DNA of 28,695 bases from Coxiellaceae bacterium UBA1530 (GTDB taxonomy: Bacteria; Pseudomonadota; Gammaproteobacteria; Coxiellales; Coxiellaceae): NCBI GenBank assembly GCA_002323325.1, contig DCQA01000019.1, positions 1 through 28,695 on the forward strand, given 5' to 3'. Shown piece by piece: positions 14,576-22,634 of the stretch (the stretch's first letter is position 1; every line of letters begins with the position of its first letter). The notes beneath the pieces were generated by a model. The model saw only the letters and a program-made list of their open reading frames with translations. It ran no database searches and was not told where the DNA came from. A program made the position numbers and the translations under genes.

Positions 14576-14600
14576 ACAAGCCTAATATTCATGTTAAACT
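14572..14600 (+). promoter_or_regulatory. Probable promoter for hemX-hemY
   Basis: TTAGAC (14572-14577), a 17-base spacer, TGT and TAAACT (14595-14600). It gives hemX-hemY a possible transcription start separate from hemCD. Confidence 0.45.
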
Positions 14601-14627
14601 AGCGCAAAAAAGCAGGAGCTCTCTCTT

Positions 14628-15728
14628 ATGAATCAGCCCAAAAAGATCATTAACCCCTATAGCAAATACATCACCGCCAGTAAAATTAGCCTCGTGGTTG
14701 CTCTTCTTACACTCATGATTGTTATTATTGCCGTATTAATGACTGAGTACTCGCTTAAGCACACTCAGAAATTACAACTACAACTGCTACAACAGTCATC
14801 GACACTCAGTGAGACAAATACATCAAACCAAGCCAATATCCATCAACTAATCATTAAAAATAAACAACTCAATAAGAAACTCCAATCTGTCAGTGCTCTT
14901 ATTCATCAACAAAATCAACTACCACAACATCACCTTATAGAGCAGGCACAACGTCAACTTCACTTAGCCCAACTACAACTCTCAACACAGATCAATTCTT
15001 CTTACTCCATTGATTTGTTACAAGATGCTAAACACTCATTACTATTGCTTCCTCAGGTAGAACAACAAAAACCATATTTATCGTCTATTTCAAGACTCAT
15101 AAAACAACTTAGTAATGCTAAAGACATTGATATCGAATCTTGTCTCGACACCATACAATTACTAAGATCACGGATTTTAAAGCTATCCTTCACACCTGAT
15201 CGGGCCGTTCAATCCACCGCATCAACTAGAGATTCCAATAAACCACTCTCAACCTGGGAAACTGAAAAAAATGATTTAAACCATTGGCTACATCAGCTCT
15301 TCACGATTCGTTATCACAAGATACCTATAGCACCTTTGAAGGACAATGCACAATCCGTCGAATACAAACAATACCTTTTACTAAAACTATCTGAGGTTGA
15401 ATGGTCTCTATTCAACAACAACCCAACTTTGTACAAACATTCTCTTGAGGCCATCACTAAGGAAATACAGAGCATCATTATTAATCCTGCAGATAAAAAA
15501 GTCATTCTTGAGAAAATTTCAACTTTACAAAATGTAACCTTTGGATTTCCAAGAAAACAAGTCATTCAAAGCATAGAAGCCATTATCACGGACTTATCGA
15601 AAATCACCTTCTCTTCTCAACCACTACAAGGCTCACCAGCCACCGAAGTAAATGCAAAACAAGTCGAGAAAAAGAGCACATCCATTGACCGTCCTGCGAT
15701 GAATCAATCTAAACGTGTGGAGATTTAA
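14628..15728 (+). CDS. hemX: HemX-family membrane protein
   Basis: Member of the HemX family encoded after hemD in many gammaproteobacteria. It was once annotated as uroporphyrin-III C-methyltransferase, but the enzymatic role is not supported; a structural or regulatory role is more likely. It has a short cytoplasmic N-terminus, one membrane segment (about 19-40, SLVVALLTLMIVIIAVLMTEY) and a Gln/Leu-rich coiled coil (about 42-115). A helical periplasmic domain follows, with the conserved IEQAQRQLHLAQLQL-like stretch and QLLKDAKHSLLLL-like repeat. AGGAG stands nine bases before the ATG. Followed by hemY after 5 bp. Confidence 0.85.
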   Translation: MNQPKKIINPYSKYITASKISLVVALLTLMIVIIAVLMTEYSLKHTQKLQLQLLQQSSTLSETNTSNQANIHQLIIKNKQLNKKLQSVSALIHQQNQLPQHHLIEQAQRQLHLAQLQLSTQINSSYSIDLLQDAKHSLLLLPQVEQQKPYLSSISRLIKQLSNAKDIDIESCLDTIQLLRSRILKLSFTPDRAVQSTASTRDSNKPLSTWETEKNDLNHWLHQLFTIRYHKIPIAPLKDNAQSVEYKQYLLLKLSEVEWSLFNNNPTLYKHSLEAITKEIQSIIINPADKKVILEKISTLQNVTFGFPRKQVIQSIEAIITDLSKITFSSQPLQGSPATEVNAKQVEKKSTSIDRPAMNQSKRVEI

Positions 15729-15733
15729 CGCAT

Positions 15734-16918
15734 ATGAAAAAGCTTCTCTTAGGATTTATATTATTAATTATAGCCATTGGATTAGGCTACTCTATTCAAC
15801 AGGATCCAGGTTACCTTATTATTTATTATCATCACTGGAGCCTATCAACTAGCCTATGGACAGCGATTATCTCATTGTTAATTATCCTAGTATTATTGCA
15901 TTATGCTTTTAAGCTGATACATCACTTTTTTTCAATCCATCGTCATTTAGGGCAATGGTCGCATACCAGAAAACATAAAAAAGCATTAAATCAGTTTGAT
16001 AAAGGTGTTGGTCATATCATGATGCTTGAATGGAAAAGTGCTATCTCTACTTTTAAACATTCAATCGAGCACAGCCCTGCCCCTTTGATCAATGCATATT
16101 TCTTGGTTTTTGCTAGTAGCCACATGGGTGATCAGGCTCTGACAGACAGTATTCTTAAAGACACCTCAAAGCTGTCTGACATATACCTACTCCCCTTACA
16201 ATTATTGAAGGTGCAGATTCAGATAAAAAATCATCAATGGCATGACGCTTTGAATACATTAGATTATTTGTTCCAAAAAAACCCTAAAAATCCTGCGATT
16301 CTATCGCAATACAAACCGGTATTAATGCATTTGGAAAAATGGGACCGTCTCGAACAATTACTACCAGCTATCCAAAAATCCTCTCAGTTTTCAAAAAAAA
16401 CTATCGAGCAGCTTTACAATACTGCTTATAGCTCTCAGATCGCCTCTTTCAACACGTCTTCTGATGATACACTGCAAATGATTAATGACTATTGGAAAAA
16501 AATACCGAAATCTTCGCAAAAAAACCCTGATGTTTTTCATGCGTACGTCAAACAACTTATAAAATGCAAGCAAGATGATAAAGCCTCTGAATTAATTGAA
16601 GATTTTTTATCTAACAATTGGCAGTCTTCGCTCACCAACACGTACGGACAAATCGTTACACAAAACACACATCAACGTATTCTTACCGCGGAAAAATGGC
16701 TTTCCAAATATCCCGGAGATGCAACCTTATTATTGTGCTTGGGTCGTCTCTATTGCCAAGAAAAAATATGGGCTAGTGCACACAAGTACCTTCAAGAAAG
16801 TCTTCAACTGCACCCTCAAAAGGAAACACTTCGTGAACTATCACTAGTTGCAGAATTAACTGGCAAACACCAAGAGGCTCTCAACTACCTAAAAAAATCT
16901 ATAGAAATCAATGAGTAA
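15734..16918 (+). CDS. hemY: HemY-family tetratricopeptide membrane protein
   Basis: HemY-type protein (not the Bacillus protoporphyrinogen oxidase of the same name). It has 394 residues. Two hydrophobic segments (about 3-19 and 43-63) precede a cytoplasmic or periplasmic helical domain with the family N-terminal pattern DPGYLIIYYHHWSLSTSLW. A C-terminal TPR array follows (WLSKYPGDATLLLCLGRLYCQEKIWASAHKYLQESLQLHP, then ALNYLKKSIEIN). Its exact role in heme synthesis is unknown. It is co-transcribed with hemX. No terminator is visible after it. Confidence 0.87.
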   Translation: MKKLLLGFILLIIAIGLGYSIQQDPGYLIIYYHHWSLSTSLWTAIISLLIILVLLHYAFKLIHHFFSIHRHLGQWSHTRKHKKALNQFDKGVGHIMMLEWKSAISTFKHSIEHSPAPLINAYFLVFASSHMGDQALTDSILKDTSKLSDIYLLPLQLLKVQIQIKNHQWHDALNTLDYLFQKNPKNPAILSQYKPVLMHLEKWDRLEQLLPAIQKSSQFSKKTIEQLYNTAYSSQIASFNTSSDDTLQMINDYWKKIPKSSQKNPDVFHAYVKQLIKCKQDDKASELIEDFLSNNWQSSLTNTYGQIVTQNTHQRILTAEKWLSKYPGDATLLLCLGRLYCQEKIWASAHKYLQESLQLHPQKETLRELSLVAELTGKHQEALNYLKKSIEINE

Positions 16919-16948
16919 CTATGTCTTGCCATATTGACGGCTAGAGTT

Positions 16949-16957
16949 TGCTATAAT
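16949..16957 (+). promoter_or_regulatory. Extended -10 promoter (TGCTATAAT)
   Basis: A perfect TATAAT preceded by TGC, with no good -35 at the right distance. It is surrounded by the short inverted repeat TTGCT/AGCAA, which could be an operator. It serves the gene starting at 16992. Confidence 0.6.
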
Positions 16958-16991
16958 ATAAGCAAGCTCTTAAATCAAAAGGTTCATGGGT

Positions 16992-17453
16992 ATGAAATTT
17001 TTGCAATCCGGTGAAGGCTCCCAGTCACAATGGTTTAATCTCATTCTCAATGCTCAGTCTCAAACCGGCTACGAATTGGGGCATGATTTAAAAAAATACT
17101 TAATGCTCACCTTGGAGCACTACACTACCGAATTAACATTACCGAGTAGTATCATAGCAGTAAAGTACATGGAGGCCTTGAGCTTGACAGGAACCAAGCA
17201 GTCTCTCGAACTCAGAGACATTGGCGACCAGTGTTTATTGATTTCAGGGTTATTTCCAGAACGCTTACTTAAAAAAAACATTTCTCTCGACTATACCATC
17301 GCCATCGGAAAGCAATCCTATTCGCAACTAGCGTCTCATAAAAATAATCACCCTTGGGATGCAAATCTCTTCTTAGACCTGCATCAACATTTTATGGGAT
17401 TAGTAGACATCCTGCACTTTATGAGAACGAGCACGAACTTTAATCCGCCATAA
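16992..17453 (+). CDS. Conserved protein of unknown function
   Basis: A soluble, mostly helical protein of 153 residues with no signal peptide or membrane segment. The central block QSLELRDIGDQCLLISGLFPERLLKKNISLDYTIAIGKQSYSQLA looks like a conserved core; I believe similar R-D-x-G-D...GLFPER proteins occur in other gammaproteobacteria, but I cannot name a function. Of two in-frame ATGs (16986, 16992) I chose the second because AAAGG is nine bases away from it and too close to the first. It has its own promoter after hemY and overlaps the end of the convergent regulator gene by 14 bp. Confidence 0.72.
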   Translation: MKFLQSGEGSQSQWFNLILNAQSQTGYELGHDLKKYLMLTLEHYTTELTLPSSIIAVKYMEALSLTGTKQSLELRDIGDQCLLISGLFPERLLKKNISLDYTIAIGKQSYSQLASHKNNHPWDANLFLDLHQHFMGLVDILHFMRTSTNFNPP

Positions 17454-18144
17454 CCATCATTTCAGAATAACGATAACCTGCCCCATGAACTGTTTGAATT
17501 TGACGATCTAATTTAAATGGCTTCAATACACGCCTTAAACGACGAATATGCACATCAACAGTACGCTCTTCAACTGACGAATCCTCACCCCAAATCGCAT
17601 TTAATAGATCTTTTCTGGAAAAAATACTATTTGGGTGAAGAAAAAAATACCTAAATAAATCGAATTCAATTTTAGATAATCGGATTGTTGTATCACCGAT
17701 ACAAAATGATAATTTCTCTGCACTAAAAACAATATCTAGTCCACTTAAATCTTCTGGCAATCCTTCCCCTAACATTTGATGCAAACAACGTCGAATCATT
17801 GCAATCAAATCTCTGGGTGAAAACGGACGACTAATCTGAAAACTAATTGGCAATTGCTGATAGTAAGCTAGCGCATCTAGTGGTAAATTTTCAGGAATCA
17901 CTAACAATAAATGTAATGAAGAACCAAAGTCCCCTTGAGAGATTTTAGACAGTAACTTTTCCATAACTGTGATGTCCCAACTGGCATCTAGTATCACCAA
18001 ATCAAACGTCTGGTCGCTCAAAACAATACAAGTGTCTTCTAGCTGTGAAGTCTCCTCGACTTTATAACCCTCTATTTCCAGCAAGTAACGTAACATAGTC
18101 CTAGCTGATTTATCCTGATTGGATATCAATACTTTTTCTTTCAC
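17440..18144 (-). CDS. PhoB-like OmpR-family response regulator with atypical receiver
   Basis: Transcription regulator of 234 residues. The C-terminal winged helix (about 150-228) is very close to PhoB: LSKIEFDLFRYFFLHPNSIFSRKDLLNAIWG, ERTVDVHIRRLRRVLKP, IQTVHGAGYRYS. The N-terminal receiver keeps the phosphorylatable Asp53 (LVILD). The switch Ser/Thr is replaced (LLLVIPE) and the invariant Lys is Arg106 (SRPFSP), so signalling by phosphorylation is doubtful. No histidine kinase gene is adjacent. The start is GTG 18144. It lies 69 bp after rho on the same strand and its end overlaps the convergent gene by 14 bp. It may be a paralog rather than PhoB itself. Confidence 0.85.
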   Translation of the reverse strand: MKEKVLISNQDKSARTMLRYLLEIEGYKVEETSQLEDTCIVLSDQTFDLVILDASWDITVMEKLLSKISQGDFGSSLHLLLVIPENLPLDALAYYQQLPISFQISRPFSPRDLIAMIRRCLHQMLGEGLPEDLSGLDIVFSAEKLSFCIGDTTIRLSKIEFDLFRYFFLHPNSIFSRKDLLNAIWGEDSSVEERTVDVHIRRLRRVLKPFKLDRQIQTVHGAGYRYSEMMVMAD

Positions 18145-18175
18145 GAATACTTTTTTCCCATTTTATTATTCAGTC

Positions 18176-18201
18176 TACTTACTAGCTCAATGTAGTAAGT
18201 A
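18176..18201 (-). repeat. Stem-loop between rho and the response-regulator gene
   Basis: TACTTACTA (18176-18184) pairs perfectly with TAGTAAGTA (18193-18201) around an 8-base loop. There is no T-run on either side, so it is not a standard intrinsic terminator. It may stabilise or process the rho mRNA or act as an attenuator. Confidence 0.45.
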
Positions 18202-18213
18202 AGGTCATACTGA

Positions 18214-19473
18214 CTAGCTACCTTTCATGGCATCAAAAAACTCATCATTTTTCTTTGTGAGCTTCATCTTATCAATTAAAAATACCGTGGCTTCTAGCTC
18301 ATCCATAGGGTGCAATATTTTTCTGAGAATCCACATTTTTTTCAGTTCGTCGGGTTTAGTAATCAGCTCTTCTCGGCGTGTTCCTGACTTATTAATATTG
18401 ATTGAGGGGAAGACTCGCCTTTCAGCAATTCGGCGATCTAAATGCAACTCCATATTACCCGTACCTTTAAATTCTTCAAAGATAACATCATCCATTTTAG
18501 AGCCTGTTTCTACTAAGGCAGTAGCAATAATCGTCAAACTACCACCCTCTTCTATATTTCTAGCTGCTCCAAAAAAACGCTTTGGGCGCTGTAATGCATT
18601 GGCATCAACACCACCTGTTAACACCTTTCCAGATGCTGGACTCACTGTGTTGTAAGCGCGAGCTAACCGAGTAATGGAGTCAAGGAGAATAACGACGTCC
18701 TTTTTATGCTCAACCATTCGCCTAGCTTTCTCAATAGCCATCTCTGCGACTTGCACGTGGCGAGTAGCAGGCTCATCAAAGGTTGATGCTAGCACTTCTC
18801 CTTGTACCGAGCGACGCATTTCAGTAACTTCCTCTGGACGCTCGTCGATTAAAAGTACTATCAATTCACACTCTGCATGATTCGCTTCGATAGAATGTGC
18901 GATGTTAGTCAACATCATGGTTTTACCAGCTTTCGGTGGTGATACAATAATACCTCGCTGCCCTTTACCAATGGGTGCTGCTAAATCGATGGCTCTTGCT
19001 GTGACATCTTCAGTACTCCCATTACCCACTTGCATAGTTAATCGATTGTTAGGGTGAATCGGTGTCAAATTTTCAAACGGAATTTTATTTTTAGACTTTG
19101 CTGGCACTTCGTTATTGATAGACTCTAATTCAAGTAATGCAAAGTATCGTTCATTCTGTTTAGGCGGTCGTATTTTCCCAAACAGCGTATCACCTTTTCT
19201 AAGAAAGAAACGACGTATCTGACTAGGTGATACGTAAATATCATCTGGACCAGCCAAATAAGAACAGCTTGCTGAACGTAAGAAACCAAAACCATCTGGT
19301 AGAATTTCTAAAACACCACCACCGTAAATATCTTCGCCTTTCTTGGCCTGTGCTTTCAAAATATCGAAAATAACGTCTTGAATGCGCTTATTTGCAGAGT
19401 TATCTAAACCAAACTCTTTTGCTATATCAAGAATATCTGTCGGTTTTTTTTCTTTTAATTCAGTAAGATTCAT
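18214..19473 (-). CDS. rho: Transcription termination factor Rho
   Basis: Hexameric RNA-dependent ATPase that ends transcription. The length of 419 residues equals that of E. coli Rho. It has the N-terminal Rho domain (MNLTELKEKKPTDILDIA), the RNA-binding cold-shock-like domain (GVLEILPDGFGFLRS, DDIYVSPSQIRRF), the P-loop GIIVSPPKAGKTMML, LLIDERPEEVTEMRRSV and the Q/R-loop region (SGKVLTGGVDANALQRPKRFFGAARN). ATG 19473 with AAAGG five bases upstream. A leader of about 100 bases precedes it, as in E. coli where Rho controls its own mRNA. Confidence 0.97.
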   Translation of the reverse strand: MNLTELKEKKPTDILDIAKEFGLDNSANKRIQDVIFDILKAQAKKGEDIYGGGVLEILPDGFGFLRSASCSYLAGPDDIYVSPSQIRRFFLRKGDTLFGKIRPPKQNERYFALLELESINNEVPAKSKNKIPFENLTPIHPNNRLTMQVGNGSTEDVTARAIDLAAPIGKGQRGIIVSPPKAGKTMMLTNIAHSIEANHAECELIVLLIDERPEEVTEMRRSVQGEVLASTFDEPATRHVQVAEMAIEKARRMVEHKKDVVILLDSITRLARAYNTVSPASGKVLTGGVDANALQRPKRFFGAARNIEEGGSLTIIATALVETGSKMDDVIFEEFKGTGNMELHLDRRIAERRVFPSININKSGTRREELITKPDELKKMWILRKILHPMDELEATVFLIDKMKLTKKNDEFFDAMKGS

Positions 19474-19576
19474 AATGACCTTTTATTTAATGACTGCGCA
19501 CCGCGCATAAGAATTTATGTGGGAATTGGGATACTGTAAATACGGTAAGACATACCAATGAATATTTTATGGAGCA

Positions 19577-19605
19577 ATCATATCGAGTTGGAGACAAAAA
19601 ATCAA
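19577..19605 (-). promoter_or_regulatory. rho promoter
   Basis: On the minus strand TTGATT (19605-19600), 17-base spacer, TATGAT (19582-19577). The transcript would carry about 95 untranslated bases before rho, a plausible site for autogenous control. Confidence 0.65.
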
Positions 19606-19657
19606 CCAAGGTCTTTTGCTAACTCGTCGCTGGAGAAATTGATCGCTCCTTTGAAAC

Positions 19658-19984
19658 TTAAAGATGCTTTTCGATAAGCGCCGACAAATCGCTCTTACTC
19701 GCCAACCCAACATGCGTAGCTACAGACTCACCAGCGTTAAATATTAAAAGCGTAGGAATTCCTCGAACGCCAAACTGTGCAGCTGTATCAGGTTCACTAT
19801 CCACATTCATCTTCAGTATTACCAATTTTTCAGCGTACTGGATCGCCAACTCTTCTAAAATTGGAGTAATCATCTTACAAGGACCACACCACGGCGCCCA
19901 AAAATCCACTAGAACTGGCAGCTTAGATTCCAAAACACTGCTTGCAAACTCAGCATCAGTGATGTCTTTTATCTTTTCGCTCAT
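19658..19984 (-). CDS. trxA: Thioredoxin 1
   Basis: Cytoplasmic disulfide reductase. 108 residues, the standard size. The active site WAPWCGPCKM has Cys33 and Cys36, with the buried Asp (VDFWA) and the cis-proline motif GIPTLLIFNAGE. trxA followed by rho is a common gammaproteobacterial arrangement. AAAAGG lies just before the ATG at 19984. Confidence 0.97.
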   Translation of the reverse strand: MSEKIKDITDAEFASSVLESKLPVLVDFWAPWCGPCKMITPILEELAIQYAEKLVILKMNVDSEPDTAAQFGVRGIPTLLIFNAGESVATHVGLASKSDLSALIEKHL

Positions 19985-20000
19985 CCTTTTCCCTTATAAA

Positions 20001-20029
20001 GTTATCAAACTCAGCCAATACTAATGCAA
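20001..20029 (-). promoter_or_regulatory. Probable trxA promoter
   Basis: On the minus strand TTGCAT (20029-20024), 17-base spacer, GATAAC (20006-20001), about 15 bases before the trxA ribosome site. Confidence 0.45.
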
Positions 20030-20056
20030 AGCTACATCTATGGCTAGCTTTGTTCG

Positions 20057-20635
20057 TTAATGTGCGTGCATGGATGCACCCCAGGCTAACCATGGCGTAA
20101 TGATCAAAATTTTAATGATTTGAATCCCTACCAGCACGATAATTGGTGAAAAATCAAAACCTGACATTGTAGGCACTCTTTTTTGAATCAACCGTAACCC
20201 AGGCTCAACAATTGCTTGGAAAACTGTACCGACAGGGTGACTCCTAACATCAAGAAACCAGCTCATTATTGCTACAGCAACTATCAATACAAGATAAACA
20301 TTCAATATTTTCTGAATACTAAAACCGACACTAAGAATAAAAATCCCCATCCAAGATAATGCCTCTAACCCTGACACCAAAAACATACTCAACAAGACTA
20401 AATATTGTAAGGCAATTAGCCAGAAAATAATCACGCCATCAAACCCACCAATGGCTGGAACGTATCGACGAAATGGCATAATAACTGGATCTGTAAACTT
20501 AATTGTGAGCTGAGAAAGTGGATTATACCAACTGACACGAAATTTCTGCATCAACAATCGAAGAATCAAGAGATATAAATACGTTGAAATTACGAAATTA
20601 AATAGAAAAACACATGCATTTATTAACGGTTGCAT
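20057..20635 (-). CDS. yggT: YggT-family integral membrane protein
   Basis: 192-residue membrane protein made of two tandem YggT domains. Each has a hydrophobic segment followed by the typical loop: WYNPLSQLTIKFTDPVIMPFRRYVP in the first and SHPVGTVFQAIVEPGLRLIQKRVP in the second. Function is poorly known; links to membrane integrity or osmotic response have been proposed for relatives. GAGGTG stands about eight bases before the ATG. It follows yggS by 43 bp. proC, which often lies between yggS and yggT, is absent. Confidence 0.9.
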   Translation of the reverse strand: MQPLINACVFLFNFVISTYLYLLILRLLMQKFRVSWYNPLSQLTIKFTDPVIMPFRRYVPAIGGFDGVIIFWLIALQYLVLLSMFLVSGLEALSWMGIFILSVGFSIQKILNVYLVLIVAVAIMSWFLDVRSHPVGTVFQAIVEPGLRLIQKRVPTMSGFDFSPIIVLVGIQIIKILIITPWLAWGASMHAH

Positions 20636-20678
20636 TTTTTGAACACCTCTTTAATCATTTTCTCTAAATTACTCAATG

Positions 20679-21356
20679 TTACCGTTCACCAAAGATAGCT
20701 TGCCCGACTCGAATCATGGTACTACCATGCTCAACCGCTAATTCATAGTCCTGTGACATACCCATGGATAAAACGTCTAACAACACTCCTTTCTCCACCC
20801 AGTATGCTTTCAAATCAACCATCGTTCTAAATAACGAAGCAAGCCCTGAGCCATTGGCTGTTTTTGGGGGAATAAACATCAAGCCGCGCAGATTTAACAT
20901 AGGCTGAGCTTCAACGCTCTTGATCAATTTTGGTACTTCACTTAAGGACACACCAGACTTTTGTGACTCTCCACATAAGTTAACTTGAATGCAGATATTC
21001 AAAGGTGAATCACTTAGCTCCCTACCCTTTGCTAATAATGCCACAACCTTCTCACTAGAAACAGAATGAACCCAAGAAAAGTTTTTTGCAATTAACTGAC
21101 ATTTATTCGATTGCACCTGCCCTATAAAGTGCCAACAAATCAAATCATCATTAAGCTCAATCTGCTTGTTTAATGCTTCTTGCAAATAACTTTCACCGAT
21201 GTGATTTATACCTGCACTAACAACCTCTTGTATTGCTGATGTCGATTGTTTTTTCGTAACCGCAACGATAGTGACATCATTTAGATCCCGCCCAGACTGT
21301 TTCAGCAAAACCCTTAGCCGCCCAGTTATATCAATGACCTTTGATTCAATGCTCAC
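20679..21356 (-). CDS. yggS: YggS-family pyridoxal-phosphate homeostasis protein
   Basis: PLP-binding protein with an alanine-racemase-like barrel that buffers PLP and amino-acid pools. The PLP lysine is Lys35 in TIVAVTKKQ. HIGESYLQEALNK, WHFIGQVQSNKCQLI, QVNLCGESQKSG, LRGLMFIPP and the closing LSMGMSQDYELAVEHGSTMIRVGQAIFG are all present. The frame is open for another 46 codons upstream. I chose GTG 21356 because AGGAG stands eight bases before it and the protein then starts MSIESKVIDI at the usual family length (225). Its neighbour yggT is typical. Confidence 0.95.
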   Translation of the reverse strand: MSIESKVIDITGRLRVLLKQSGRDLNDVTIVAVTKKQSTSAIQEVVSAGINHIGESYLQEALNKQIELNDDLICWHFIGQVQSNKCQLIAKNFSWVHSVSSEKVVALLAKGRELSDSPLNICIQVNLCGESQKSGVSLSEVPKLIKSVEAQPMLNLRGLMFIPPKTANGSGLASLFRTMVDLKAYWVEKGVLLDVLSMGMSQDYELAVEHGSTMIRVGQAIFGER

Positions 21357-21596
21357 AATAGTTTCTCCTGAGGTATCATAGGCTTTTTCATGAGGAACAC
21401 TATCAGACACCCAGAGCCTCTTAAAGTTATTTTTCAAATTAGCCTTTCTAATAGAACCCTCAAACGCATACAAAACTCGGCTTAGATCAGTCACTAATGT
21501 GAAATAGAATATACGATAAACACCCCACAGACTTTCGTCTCTAACAAAAACTCTATACTATTACTCGAATTTCTATTCAGCCGTTACCTTATAATC

Positions 21597-22139
21597 ATGA
21601 ATATTCACTGCCTACGACATTGCTTACTAGTAGCTACACCCAGCCTTAAGGACCCGCTTTTCTCTCATTCAGTCATTTACCTTTTCTCACACTCTCAATC
21701 AGGAGCCGAGGGTTTTGTTATTAATAAGATGCTCCCCATCTCTAATCGTGCTTTATTTAAACACCTTAGGCTCAATATGCCAGTTTTTGATTGCCCTATT
21801 TTCATAGGGGGGCCCCTAAAAAAGCAACAGTTATACATGATTGAACCTAGACCACCACACACCAAATCCTCATCATCACCGATTGAAATTAGCTCAAAAA
21901 AAGATCGCCTGGTAAAACGTCTCGCCAATTCAACGTCAACCAGACTCCTTTTAACACTCGGCTACGCCAGCTGGAAGGGGCAGCAACTAGAGGATGAAAT
22001 ATCGAAAAATAAGTGGTTGATTGCACCTTATGACTCATCGATTCTTTTCGATACTGCACCACAAGAAAAATACTCAAAAGCTATCGCACTACTAGGTATT
22101 GAATCACACCAGCTTACAGAGGTCGCCGGCCATGCCTAA
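21597..22139 (+). CDS. yqgE: YqgE/AlgH-family protein (DUF179)
   Basis: Cytoplasmic protein of the UPF0301 family, function unknown. The 180 residues show the family motifs HCLLVATPSLKDPLFSHSVIYLFSHSQSGAEGFVINKML, IFIGGPL, LLLTLGYASWKGQQLEDEISKNKWLIAP and the closing KYSKAIALLGI. The ATG at 21597 is the only sensible start for the conserved N-terminus, but no ribosome binding site precedes it; instead TATAAT ends two bases before the ATG. The TAA overlaps the ruvX ATG by 8 bases. The yqgE-ruvX-pyrB order is common in gammaproteobacteria. Confidence 0.93.
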   Translation: MNIHCLRHCLLVATPSLKDPLFSHSVIYLFSHSQSGAEGFVINKMLPISNRALFKHLRLNMPVFDCPIFIGGPLKKQQLYMIEPRPPHTKSSSSPIEISSKKDRLVKRLANSTSTRLLLTLGYASWKGQQLEDEISKNKWLIAPYDSSILFDTAPQEKYSKAIALLGIESHQLTEVAGHA

Positions 22140-22551
22140 CCAACTACAGGAAAAAACAGTTCTTGCATTTGACTTTGGTCTTCGCAGAATTGGGGTTGCT
22201 ATTGGTCAGACTATTACAAAAGACGCTCGTCCGTTAACTGTGCTTCAAGTAACAGATGGTATTCCCAAATGGGAAGAAATCGAATCATTAATATCAACTT
22301 GGTGTGTGACACAACTGGTTGTCGGCCTTCCGTTCAATGTAGATGGTACCGAACAAGAAATCACCTTGGCTGCAAGAAAATTTTCCCGTCGCTTACACGC
22401 AAAATTTCATCTCCCCGTTGCTCTTATTGACGAACGTTATACCACAAAAGCAGCAAAAAGTAGCTCGGCTTATCAATCCAATAAAAATCCTGCAATCGAC
22501 AGCCATGCTGCGGTTATCATATTAGACTCATGGTTTCGTGAAAATACGTAG
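22132..22551 (+). CDS. ruvX: RuvX/YqgF-family putative Holliday junction resolvase (pre-16S rRNA nuclease)
   Basis: RNase H-fold nuclease; E. coli YqgF has been linked to 16S rRNA 5' end maturation. Motifs: VLAFDFGLRRIGVAIG with catalytic Asp14, LVVGLPFNVDGTEQE, LIDERYTT and IDSHAAVIILDSW. Start ATG 22132 chosen because AGAGG is nine bases upstream and the resulting 139 residues fit the family; an ATG at 22099 would add 11 unconserved residues inside yqgE. It overlaps yqgE by 8 bases. Confidence 0.93.
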   Translation: MPNQLQEKTVLAFDFGLRRIGVAIGQTITKDARPLTVLQVTDGIPKWEEIESLISTWCVTQLVVGLPFNVDGTEQEITLAARKFSRRLHAKFHLPVALIDERYTTKAAKSSSAYQSNKNPAIDSHAAVIILDSWFRENT

Positions 22552-22634
22552 CTTGACTACACACCTTCAACTTATCACAATACATTTAAATTAATTTTAG
22601 CTTTTTATTACTTGAACGTTAAAATGGATGCAAC

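Noticed and set aside
21357..21494. 46-codon N-terminal extension of yggS
   Set aside because: The AGGAG-8-GTG start at 21356 gives the normal family length. The extension has no similarity to the family and probably just reflects an open frame in the yggS-yqgE gap.
22099..22131. Upstream ATG for ruvX
   Set aside because: It adds 11 unconserved residues; the ATG at 22132 has AGAGG at nine bases and the usual overlap with yqgE.
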